From Nematostella vectensis (Eukaryota > Cnidaria > Anthozoa > Actiniaria > Edwardsiidae), in assembly GCF_932526225.1 (NCBI RefSeq), contig NC_064040.1, forward strand, positions 4,399,681 through 4,463,680: a stretch of DNA of 64,000 nt, written 5' to 3'. The notes under the pieces were generated by a model that made no database searches, was not told the origin of the DNA, and saw only the letters and a list, made by a program, of their open reading frames with translations. Shown here piece after piece: positions 27,357 through 39,100 of the stretch. The first letter of the stretch is position 1. Every line of letters starts with the position of its first letter. Made by a program: the position numbers and the translations under genes.

Positions 27357-30114
27357 GTACCAATTAGTAAAGTGTAATACGCTAAAGTGTAGTTCCACGG
27401 GTTAATGAAAATCACTCTACAACAACCCAACTTGTTTCGCAGCAGTGACGTCAAGCATACCCAAGCAGTTGCCTTAGCGTTTATTGTGATGGTTGAACGA
27501 AAGTCATACGACAGTGTGCGACGACAGTAGGTCGTCGTGCTGCGTGCGATTTGCGCGCTATCGACGAGAACGTTTTCATTATGTGTGCTATTGTAATCTA
27601 TTTGGTGGATTCAATTAATGAAGTCCTGGTACAAACTGTAGGTACTTGATTGCTTTAGGGATACGCTAATCGCGCTATATTTTACGCTATCCTATTTGTT
27701 GGATCCAATTAGATAACTGAGAGCTGTAGGGATATGCTACGTTTTTACATACTCTATAATTCTTAATTTCTGGTTCTTGCTTACCTGAGAGCTTTATGAG
27801 CGGTTATGTAATTGTAATGTAATCTACTTAAACAATACGTCTATCACGTAACATCCCCTTCCTTTAAGGATTTGATCTCTAAGGCAAAAATCATTCTATC
27901 TCAGCTAATCATATCCAATTTCGATTGTTCAATGTTTAACAAAGTCCTTGAGTCAAGAAGGCTCTTTGGTTGACCTTTTGGGTCGTGCGGTGGCAGTTAC
28001 TGCTACTGCTACTTCCGGTGCCTTGGTTGCTGGGTTGTCCTGTTTCTTGTCCGGGGTTGGGCCTGGGTCTGCTTCCTGTGGTGTTGCAGGTGGAAGGTTC
28101 TGTTCCTTGAGACCCACCCTGTGTCTTCGGTGCGTCCTTACGTCTGTCTCGACCTCATACTCGCCGAGCCTCTTGACCACTGTTGATCTATCCCAGTGTT
28201 TCTTTCCGAATTTGAAAGGCCGCATCCTCACCACACCTCCTTCTTCTAGTGGAGGAACATCACGTGCCCCTCGGTTGTAGTGTGAGGCTTGCACTGCTTG
28301 CTTTGCCTTTGTCTCCTTTACCACTCTATCAGTGTTTACCGCTTGAGGTTTCAGTAGCTTTGCTGTCACGGATGGCTGTGTCTTGCATCGTCTCCCCAGT
28401 AGTCGTTGTGCTGGGCTGGTTTCCATAGCTTCATTGGGTGGGTTTCTCAGCGCGAGTACTGCAAGGTACAAATCACTTTTCGTGTGCTTAGCCTTCCTTA
28501 GCAAGCGCTTTGCATCTTTGCCTCTGATTTTCCATTACTCTGTTGATGTTCAGGGCTTCCAGGTTGGTGTTCAAAACCCCACTCATGAGCAAAGTTGGTG
28601 AATTCCTAAGACAAGAATTGAGGACCATCACTAATGACTTTGTCAGGTATCCCTTGTCGAGCAAAGCGAACCTTTAGTTTCTTGATAGCTGCAGAGGCCT
28701 TAGCGTCATTGGGAAGGGGATCGATTTCCCAAAAGTTTGAGAAATAGTCCACCGTCATCAAGTACTCCTTGCCATCTATCTTGTAGGTATCTGTTTCTAT
28801 TTACTCCCACAGTTCATGGCTCATCAGTGTCTTCTTTTGCTGTTATGACTCATAGGTGATACAGACTTCACACTGCGAAACATGCTCCTTAATCTCGTCA
28901 CCTCTGGCCAGAACATGCATTCTCTCGCTCTCCTCAGGCATCCGTTAACTCCTGTGGGGGCTGTGCAGCATTTCTTTCATTGCATGGCGCATGGACTTAG
29001 GAATGAATAGTCGCTCTCCTTTAAAGACTAGTCCATCATACACAGTAAGTTCATCTCTGTGACTGTGATAGGGTGCCACTATGGCTGGTAGCTCTTTCTT
29101 TTCCTCTGGCCGCCCATTCTGTATGACATCCTTCAGCAGTCGCAAGCTGTCGTCATGATTCAGTGTAGCTGTCTTGATCTCCTGCAACCGGTCCTCCGTC
29201 ATTGGCAGGTGCTTCACTCTATTTATCCGTCCAAATTCTCCCTGAGTGATCTGAGTTGAGGGTAGAAATGCCCTACTCAGAGTATTATCAAGGTAAATTT
29301 CCGATCCAGGTTTGTACATGATGTGTACGTCATATTTCTGCGCTTTTAGCAGCATCCCCTGGAGACGTTTCGGTGCGCTCCACAATGGCTTGACCGCAAT
29401 CGCTGCTAGCGGCTTATGATCACTCTCTATTGTTACTGGTCGACCATATGCATATTAGTCAAACTTCTGCAGTGAATATACCACGGCCAGCATTTCCTTT
29501 TCGATTTGGGCGTAGCGAGTCTCTGCATCCGTAAGTGCCCGGCTGGCAAAGGCGACGGGCTGCCCATTCTGCATTAAGGCTGCGCCCAGTCCCTTCTCGC
29601 TAGCATCGCACTGTATGGCCAGCTCTTGTTCAGGGTCGTAGTACCTCGGTAGCGATGCTGTCGTCACCAATTCCTCCACTCTCTTGAAGTCTGTGTCGTG
29701 CTCCTGGCGCCAGTTCCACGCGGTCTTCCTGTGTGTTAGTTGCTGGGTTGGCTCTAGCACCTGGGCTAATCGAGGCAGGAATTTTGCAAGGTAGTTGACG
29801 AACCCACAAAATCTCCTCACTGCCTTGACGTTATCTGGTTTCGGTATGTTTTTTACTGCCTCAACCTTCTCTGCGTCCGGCTTGAGTCCCTCAGCCGTGA
29901 TCTGGTGGCCCAGATATGGTATCTGCTTGCATTGCAGCTTCAGCTTTCTCTTGTTAAACTTGACACCAGTCTCCTTACAGCGCTGAAGAGACTGTGCCAA
30001 TTTTCTGTTGTGGTCTTCTGTCGCTGCTTCCTCGGTGTCTCCAACTCCATATATGACCATATCATCGTGTACAGTTAGCAATCCATCCAATTTATCGAGC
30101 GCTTGGTGACATTA

Positions 30115-30364
30115 CGATACAATACAATACAATACAATACAATACAATACAATACAATACAATACAATACAATACAATACAATACAATACAATACAATAC
30201 AATACAATACAATACAATACAATACAATACAATACAATACAATACAATACAATAAACTCGTTAAATAAAGTTTATTGTATTGTATTGTATTGTATTGTAT
30301 TGTATTGTATTGTATTGTATTGTATTGTATTGTATTGTATTGTATTGTATTGTATTGTATTGTC
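30115..30364. repeat. head-to-head inverted pentanucleotide microsatellites inside the gypsy RT
   Basis: (AATAC)n at about 30117-30253 is followed by a 24-bp spacer and its reverse complement (TATTG)n at about 30277-30362. The spacer also starts aataaact and ends aagtttatt. The two arms can pair over more than 80 bp. It interrupts the reverse transcriptase between SSEIFRRQ and the residues before LDGLLTVHDD. Confidence 0.93.
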
Positions 30365-32336
30365 TTCTGAAAATTTCACTTGATACTGACGTCCCGAACG
30401 GGAGTCTTCTCCAGCAGTAACTGCCGAAAAGCGTGTCAAACGTTGTCAGTTTGCTGGACTCCTCGCCGAGCTGTACATGCCAGTAGCCGTTTCGGCCATC
30501 GACCTTTGTGAACACCTTAGCACGTTCTAGGTAATACGTGATCAATGACAGTCAATGGATAGCGCTCTCTCTGAAGGGCTTTGTTTAGCTGTTTCGAGTC
30601 CAAACTATGTCTTAAATCTCTTAATTCCTTTGTGGAGATAACTAGGTTGCTAACCCGATTAGTTCGCTCATCAACGGGCGCTAGAACCCCTAGCTCCGTC
30701 AGTTTCTCAAGCTCAGCTTTCAGCTTGGGCTTCACCGCAAACGGCACTCTGCAACATGAGGTTGTACTGATGTATCAAAAGTAAGATGCTGTTCTCCAGC
30801 AAGCGTCCCCAACTCGCCTTCAAATACGTCCTTGTATTCTTGAGCCGAAAACTGTATCTCCGTCTTTGTTGACGAGATTGTCTTAAATTTCTCTTTATGT
30901 ACTTCGATTAGACCCATTTCCTGTATAACGTTGGCGCCCTAACAACGGGGTTAAATTATCCTTCACAACCATAAACTCGACTGAGTATTTTTCGGCCATT
31001 CTTGGAGTTAGTGACGGTCACGCAACGCGTCCCTTCCGGTTTAAGCTCAGTCTTATTCCACATTTGTAGAATCCTCTTCGTCGGCTTTATCTCTGCATCC
31101 TTGGCGTATCTCCGTATCTCTTGAGTAAAACGTTAACCGATGCCCCGCAATCGACGTGGAATTTTATCCTCTTTGTGCCGATCTACATATTAGCGTAGAT
31201 CTGTTTGTTGTCAGCACGGGCTGCTCCATCCTTGTTAACCTCGTCCGGTTTCAGCCTTACTAAGTAGCCATACTCATAATCGCTTAAATCCTCGTCAGTT
31301 TCATCTGCAAGTTGATGTGCTTTCTTTTGCCGACATTGCTTGGCGAACTGATTTTTCTAGCCACAGGAATTGCACGTTTACTCTAAACGCACGGCAGTTG
31401 TCTCGCCCTCGTCTGTACTATCGACCGCAGAAGCCGCATGGCTTTGAGCCGAGCTTTGCCTTGTCTTGCGGCTTCCTGTTTGGCTTTGTTCTAGAGCTTT
31501 TCTGTTTGTCGTTGCTCTTTGGATTTAGCTTCAGCTTGTGAACTTCTTCGGTTCTTCCTGCTTTGTCCATGTATTTGCTTTGACGGAACCTCACCGCTTC
31601 TCACTATTTCTATACATTTTTGTAAAGTTAGCTTCGTCTGTCGCAGCAAGCGTTTTGGGTGTTTGCATCTTGTATTCCTAACACGAGTCTGTCCCTTATT
31701 CGCGAATCCTGTAGACATGCACAGAAATTACAAGATTGCGCTAAAAGTTCTCAGCTCTGTGACGTATTTATCGATGCTCTCTCCGTTCTTTTGCCTTACG
31801 GCTGTTAAAAACGTATCTCATACGTTTCGTTCGTCTCTCCGACCGCATACTCGTTGTATTGCTTCATTATCTGGTCTAGTTTTCTCGATCTTCTTGAGAC
31901 AACTGTTGAAGATCTTTACAGCTTCATTGCCGCTCGAGTTCAAAAACAGCGCTACGGGACACTCCTCCGTCTTCTGTTGTAAATTTGTCAAGTTCGCATA
32001 ATTCTTCAACTCCGGTTTATATACTTTCCAGTTAGATCTTTTGTTTTTTTACCGTTAGATTCAGCCCACTCGGCGGCTGGATTCCTTGTAACATGGGCCG
32101 GTCACTGGTCCCGCGGCCTCAGGATCCAGCATCGTTCTGTATATGATTACTTTCTCTACGTTGGTTTGCGAATTTCTCTATTTCCACCATGTTTCGTGTA
32201 AAGTATAACAAGAAGTGTGTTCAATACTAAGACGTATCATCTAGCATAAGACATTGAATTAGATAGCGTGGCGACGTGTTGATCACATGAATTTGTTATG
32301 AGAGGCGGTTATGAAATTGTTATGTAATCTACTTAA

Positions 32337-32758
32337 CCCTATTCAGACTTGGGGGGGGGGGGGGGGCTCTTTAAGCCGATGGGGGGCTCTTTAAGCCTCC
32401 GGGAAAATTGCTATAACTTCTGAAACATAAGTGGTTAAAACTTGGTGACTTTTCCTAAAAACTATCTGTGGACGTTTTGATACCATTGACATGCCTAGGA
32501 GACGCTCCATGTTACCATGGCAACAGTTTTACACACATAGGTTTCCCAAAAAAGCAGTGAATTTTTCATATTTTGGTCCTGTTTCTCCGATTTAAATGCC
32601 TCTTTTGACTTTATAAGTTTGTTTAGGTAACAAGTTTATCAACAGCGCTAGAATTTTTTTACCTGTTTACCTCGGATATTTAGGGGAAAGGGGTGGGTAA
32701 ATTTTGCTCTCTTAAAGCTGTTGTTAAAAATGTCATCAGATTTACTACACAGTCTGAA
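32337..32758. mobile_element. MITE-like insertion in the 5' LTR
   Basis: Compared with the 3' LTR (acttaaacaatacgtct at 27826-27842), the 5' LTR has about 422 extra bp between acttaa and acaatacgtct. The insert has inverted ends ttcagact and agtctga and a possible 2-bp AA duplication. Its interior has a poly-G tract and two copies of gctctttaagcc. The paired LTR supplies a natural empty site. Confidence 0.7.
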
Positions 32759-32988
32759 ACAATACGTCTATCTCGTGACACACGCCACCTCATTCTAAAC
32801 TAAGCAAGTATTCTATATTTTTTTGCCATATAATAAAACAAAATAATTGCGTTTTCCCGAATCATCGTGTAAGAAATGAGTCTTGAGGACTCATATTGAT
32901 CATTTTAGGGATGGAATCTTATTTCTTCAATACGATTTTTGTGCGTGCTTACGCACATCTTTCACTGGAATGCTGAAGCCTACGACGC

Positions 32989-33028
32989 CCCCCGTGGAGA
33001 TCGATGTTCAAAAACATCTCCACGGGGG
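32989..33028. repeat. 13-bp arm hairpin upstream of asparaginase copy 1
   Basis: cccccgtggagat (32989-33001) is repeated inverted at 33016-33028 with a 14-base loop. It lies about 115 bp before the ATG at 33144. It is absent from the equivalent position in copy 2. Confidence 0.7.
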
Positions 33029-33143
33029 ACGGGTCCGTTGCTAAGGCGACTCTTGTCAGTTAAGAATTTTTGGCGAGCAAACGTGACGCTCACATTTCTG
33101 TGACTTCTGTCAGTTTGGTTCATCCTTCCTTATCCAGAAAGAA

Positions 33144-36100
33144 ATGGCAAAAAACACGAGCCGGCGATTTTCTCCTTGTATCGTGGTTCACGGAGGCTCT
33201 CATGCTATTATACCCGATCAAGCCGTAAAACAGTTACTTGTTCATGGGGTAAAAAACGCGGCTAACGCCGGCTACGAAGTCCTCAAAAAGGGGGGCAAGA
33301 ACGCTGTTATTGATGCTGTAGAGGCAGCGATAAGGGTGAGTTTTTAGTGAGAATTCGTATCCGACTTGTTCGTCACAGAAGTATCTCGTTGATGGCGTCG
33401 AAAACGCGTAAGAGAAAATCGCTGCTAGCAGGTTAGTGTAGATAGAAGTTTACATCAGTCTAGCTGGTTTCAAGTGAAAAATAGACCGGCAGCCTAAAAT
33501 AGATTTTTGCCATAAAGCTTGCAAGTTCGTCCAAGTTCGAAGTTTTAACAAGATTGATCGATATGCTAGTTATAGCTTTTACTTATTAGTCCGGGGATCA
33601 AAAAGAAACATCCCCCTCAGAAAAGATTTTGCAAGATTTTGGGAGACATAAGCACATCATCGTAATGATTTGAATAAGATTTAAATTAGGATAATGTATG
33701 CATGCCAACATGACTGCCACAATTTTTAGAGCTCTGACTTAGTACCTATTTTTTACCTACTTAAAGCCAAATTCTTTGTTGCACGACCTCGGCGAATCCA
33801 AAATCCTTGTCTCGTTTGGGAAAAGCGCGTAGTCAGACACAAGCTTTTGGGGCGGTTTGTCTGGTTTACTAAAGAAAGGTATATTTCTTTAGTAGGGAGA
33901 AAGAAGTCATAAATTCCGTTGAGAAAACCCCCCCCCCCCCCCCCCAAATCGTTTATTACACGCGAATTTGACAACAACAAGGCATGTTCTAAGTTCTAAG
34001 GCAATTTTATTGACAACATTTCACACAAAAAAAACGCTTTACTCGACCGGTCTCAAAACAGCCGAATTCCGAGCTACGACAAGCAACCATTGCCTGTGGT
34101 ACCTGTGCTTATACACGATTTGAAAGCTGTGTATGTGAGACGCTTCACGACGAAGTGTAACAGAAATACGCGAACGATAACCACATGGCACAAGCATGGT
34201 TCGACGGTTCTTGCCTACCCCGAAGGTTCAGTGATGTTGGATATTACTGTGTTCCAAGATGTAGCCAGGAACCCTGGTCCTCAATTTTCTATGAGTGGTG
34301 GCAGCTATAGTGAAACCGAGGGCCTACAAACACATAGTCAACAACAAGGACAGGTGCGGGGTTATGACAGGAAAGCGATTCTTGATGTGCGAAAACTCGC
34401 CGAATTCAACGTTTTCCGCCGAAGTAAAAAATCTGGGAATCCTGAAGTACCGAGGGCACAATACAGTTTCAATAACTTCAAGTTCTGAAAATAACCCACG
34501 GGAGATTATGGTTATCCCGAGTCGTCGTCCCACTGAATGCGCAAGGAAAATATCAGCTCGGACTTTTCTTGTACCTATGAAGCGGCAGCAACAGAGAAAA
34601 ATAACGACTGATCGGGTTTTGCTTTTCAGAAATGTTTATTTATCAAAATTTGTAGTCTAAAGAAAACTAAAAATCGCGTCCGCGCTCCAGTGATCTTATT
34701 CATAATGAATAGATGTGTGCGTGATTACGGTATCTCACTTGAAACCGGACACACCGGACTCGGTGGTAAATATTCCAGGCTACTCGATCTACAGGAGAGA
34801 CAGATACGAGGGAAAAGGGTGGAGTCGCAATTTATACCAGAAGTAATCTCAAGGTTTTGGATATTTATAGATCAAGGCTCTATATGAGCTTATTTGCATA
34901 ACTCTACAGCCTGAAGGGAATTGCATGCTGGTATGCGGACTGTATAACCCACCTGAGCACAAGTATTCTGATGACGATCTTATGGATTACTTGGTCAACA
35001 TAGCGGACAGCACACTAGAAAAATTTCCCAATATTTTCATTGCGTGTGGAGGAGATCTCAACCGCTTGGATATTTGTCGCTTGGAAGAACTGACAGGTTG
35101 GAAAGCGCTCGTCGATTTCCACACTCGTAGAAATTCTCTTTTAGACAGTTGTTTAACGAATGGACCCGATCTCTTTTCTAAAGGCCTGGCTAAACTAGGC
35201 GACATGTCGCCTAGTTTAGCCAGGCCTTAAGTGTCAACCGGTTCAGTTGTTAATAAAAACGGACCATACTGGGTTCACTGTTCCAGCGGGTGTTAAATTG
35301 AAACCAATTAGGCGTAAAGAGTTAGGGACTACAGAAACCACTCTAAAGAAAATCTGTACAAGGTTTTCGACGAAGAAGACTGGCACAATATCTTCAGTTT
35401 CAATGTGGGTGATGCAGTAAACAACCTGGAGAATACAATCCTCAGCGATATGAACAAGTGCATGCGTGCTTTGATGCAGTAAAAGGGACGAAAGCGTGGT
35501 GGAAAAGAGTTGGCACTCTATCTCAGCGGCGTAGCACTGCTACCAACGTTTGTCTGGATGATGAACAACTCACCGGTCTCAATGATTACTTCGGAAATCT
35601 GTGTACGACACAACATACGAGGAACCTGCTATCATGACTATTGATTCATAGCTCAGTTTTTCCCGAAGTCAGTGAGCGACAGGTTTGGAAGGCACTCGAG
35701 GGAATAAAATTTAAGAAAATAGAAACAGATATCTACAAGATAGATGGCAAGGAGTACTTGATAACGGTGGACTATTTCTCAAACTTTTGGGAAATCGATC
35801 CCCTTCCCAATGACGCTAAGGCCTCTACAGTTATCAAGAAACTAAAGGTTCGCTTTGCGCGACAAGGGATACCTGACAAAGTCATTAGTGACAATGGTCC
35901 TTAATTCTATTCTGAGGAATTTACCAACTTTACACATGAGTTGGGTTTTGAACACCAACCTGTAAGCCCTGAACATCAACAAATAGAAAAGCAGAGGCAG
36001 CAGTCAAAGATGCAAAGCGTTTGCTAAAGAAGGCTAAGCACACGAAAAGTGATTTGTACGAAAAGTGGCAGTACCCGCACTGAGAAACACACTCACTGAG

Positions 36101-39100
36101 GCTATGGAAACCAGCCCAGCACAACGACTACTGGGAGACGATTCAAGGCTACCCGTGACAGCAAAGCTACTGAAACCTAAAGAGGTAAACACTGATAGAG
36201 TGGTAAAGGAGACAAAGGCAAAGCAAGCAGTGCAAGCCTCACACTACAACCGAGGGAGATCTTCCTCCACTAGAAGAAGGAGATGTGGTGAGGATGCAGC
36301 GTTCGTATGAAGTCGAGACAGACGTAAAGACACACCGAAGAAACAGGGTGGATCTCAAGGAACAGAACCTTCCGCCTGCAGCACCACAGGAAACAGACCA
36401 AGGCCCAACCCCGGACAAGAAACAGGACAACCCAGCAACCAAGGCACCGGAAGTGTGTCAAGGTTTACAGTTAACCATATGGGATTGAAATAAGCCGTTC
36501 ACTTTACTACGAAATAGAATCGTAAAACTCTAAAAAAATATTCTGACCTGACAGTGGAGTCTTAAATAATGTCTGGGTGAAGTTTCAAGCCATTTGAGCC
36601 GGCATTTCGAGAGTTACGTGTTTCCTACCCCCTGACCATGAAATCAACTTACATCACTACCACCCATTTTTTGGAAGAAATAAAAATCGCTAAAAAGCGA
36701 GAGATCTGGTGCTCAATGCGGGAGAAGGGGTCCAAAATCTTGAGACTCCTGCCTAATGCGGGAGAGTTGACACAAATATGGAGAATGCTCACAGAAGAAT
36801 TCGATTTCAATGTTTGACAAACATATTTGAATATTTAGGTAGGCCATAAGCCTCGAAGGTATGGTAGCAAACCATGAAACCAACTAACATCACCTCCCAC
36901 TACCCACCCCACCATCAACATCACTGGCATCACAAACATAAAGGAAAATTAAACCTTCTCCATCCTGAAGGTTTTGGTCATGAAATTTTGAATTTTAGGT
37001 CTAAGTGGATTGATGTACTCTTCATCCCAGCAATACATTTGAAGCTTATGGTATCTTATTGTCATTCTGCAGGTATTTGAAGACAATGCCCTGTTTAACT
37101 GCGGTTATGGCTCTAAACTAAATGCACTTGGCAGAGTATCAATGGATGCAATGATGATGGATGGAAGATCAATTGACTATGGTAAAATCATGCCCATGTT
37201 TTATTTTCAATTTGACTATTTGTACATAAATTGAGCCACATATCTGAAAAATAAGGAATTTACAGTCCCCAATTAGTGCCAGTGTGTTATAAACCTATCA
37301 ATGTTATGCCTGTGGGGGGAGGTGCGGCAAGAGGCGGGGATTTAACATAGTTGCAGTTTTTTTAGTCAAATTTCCTACCCTTGGGGAAATTTTGGAGCTA
37401 GACCTTGAGGAATATCTTTACCCCGGGCTCTATTATTGTGATCAAATATCCCTTGTCAAGGGCCGTACGGCAGGTGAAATATAGAGACAGCATGAACTAT
37501 ATAACATGTGATTTCTTTTTATGGATGCGCTGAATATAGTAAAACACTGAAACATCAAGTCTGCAAACATTCTCACATCCGAGAATCAAAACAAATACAG
37601 TTATTAAACATCAATCAAGCATCTGCAGTGCGTGCACCACGCTTAGCAAAAAAATTAGAACATTCCAGTCCGTGGGTCACATAAATAGGCACTAGAAGAG
37701 AAGATCTCTACTCCGAGAAAAAAATATATAAATCTCTGCCACGGGATAAACATCAAAATCACTATCTACGGGTCAGTTTAACTGTTCACCCCCCCCCCCC
37801 TTGCCGCACCCCCCATCGGCTTAACATTGATAGTTGCATTATACCTTTGAAAGAAGCTATACATGATTAGCAAAAGTTATTATCATTTTCATGATTAACA
37901 GGATTTGTTAGTATTTCCATAATTCGCGAAATAATTTATTCGTGAATCGAGGAAATAACCTTGTGGACCCTTCGCCTCCTTGCTAATGTCTAGATCTGTG
38001 AGTAGAGGATACAGAGTACTAAATAATCATTTCTATTGCTTTAGGTGGTGTTTGCGGACTAAGGAATGTAGCAAACCCAATTACAGTGGCCAAGAAGCTA
38101 ATGACCAACTCTAGACACTGCCTACTTACGGGGGAAGGTGGTGACATGTTTGCACAAGAGATGGGAGTGCCTTTTGTATCTGATGAAAACCTCATTACAG
38201 AAATGAGAAGGAAACAACTGGAAGCTGCCTTAGAGGCTCTAGAGGTTAAAATGGAAGAAAAAGAAAATAATGAGAAATTGCTGAAAGTGAAAGAGGACAA
38301 GGAAGAAAAAAAGAAAGATTTAGAGTGTATGAGCGGTTTTGTGACAGAATTTCTATCAAAGTCTGAAAATCGTGAAGAACTGGATACTGAATTGGTCTTA
38401 AAAACGGTAAGTACAGTGGAATAGTGAACGTTAAGTGTGTCCTGTTTCCCTCAACGAACCATATTTCTACCCTTTATATATAGCTTGCAATAAACTCCAA
38501 GCCATTTCAAGGGCTACATTAGAGCAGTGGGGACTCTCCATAAAAGTAGACAGAGGTGATCATCTATCGTTTGAAGTATAAAATTCTACCAGCCGCTATC
38601 CCTTGGGGGTGTTTAAAGATTCTTCCTATTCTGCTTTATTACTGTAGGCGGGTTTACACTAATGGATCATCCTATCCAACAACAACCGGACTCGAAAGTC
38701 GTCACAATATGGATGTGCTCGATGGTATAAAATGACAGCAACAAAATTCTAAAAGACTGAGTGTTTCCAGTGCTTTCTCTTAGAAATTGTCCTCATGGAA
38801 GACTTATAAACCATTATGCAAAAGTTATTACAATGATTTGGAATAATCAAATTAATTTAAAACATGAATTTCATGTTTCCAGATTGAAGAAATCAAGAAC
38901 ATTGATGAGCATGACACTGTGAGTAATGCAAGACTTGTAATTATTGTGGATTCTCATCCTCCGTGTTAAAAATCTGTATGGTTTCAAACCTCTATTTGAC
39001 TATTCTTAAAAGAATGATTTATTTTTTATTCATTTATGCAGGATGGGGGGGGGGGGGGGGGGGGGCGGGAGGGGGGTGCAATGGGTGCGAACGCACCCGC

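Larger units (their letters stand above)
25602..27796. other. intergenic region with palindromes, a short repeat and a segment shared with asparaginase copy 2
   Basis: About 26820-26900 is clearly homologous to about 49710-49790, the sequence just upstream of asparaginase copy 2 (shared gggcttcctgtgtt and ccaatgaaaacgacgta). This suggests it is the old upstream flank of copy 1, now separated from it by the gypsy insertion. No gene is recognised here. Confidence 0.55.
27797..32780 (-). mobile_element. decayed Ty3/gypsy LTR retrotransposon
   Basis: Reads on the minus strand. From 5' to 3': 5' LTR remnant (32780 down to about 32290, broken by an insertion), gag-like frames (about 32200-31490, LRQTKLTLQKCIEIVRSGE), a damaged zinc-knuckle/protease region (about 31480-30920), reverse transcriptase (about 30917-29455; KVDGRNGYWHVQLGEESSKL, then HDDMVIYG in place of YVDD, then PYLGHQITAEGLKPD), RNase H (LAIQCDASEKGLGAAL; the 29385-28945 frame), and integrase with C-terminal tail (about 28900-27953). 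A polypurine tract AAAGGAAGGGGA (forward 27854-27865) touches the 3' LTR end TGTTACGTGATAG at 27853. LTR-like ends are about 92% identical over about 53 bp, judged by eye. Multiple stops and frameshifts make it inactive. Confidence 0.88.

Noticed and set aside
27953..30747. Host genes in the 28-31 kb ORFs
   Set aside because: RT, RNase H and integrase motifs show they belong to the decayed gypsy element.
33753..33980. 75-codon minus-strand ORF with poly-Gly
   Set aside because: It is the complement of a poly-C tract in an intron.
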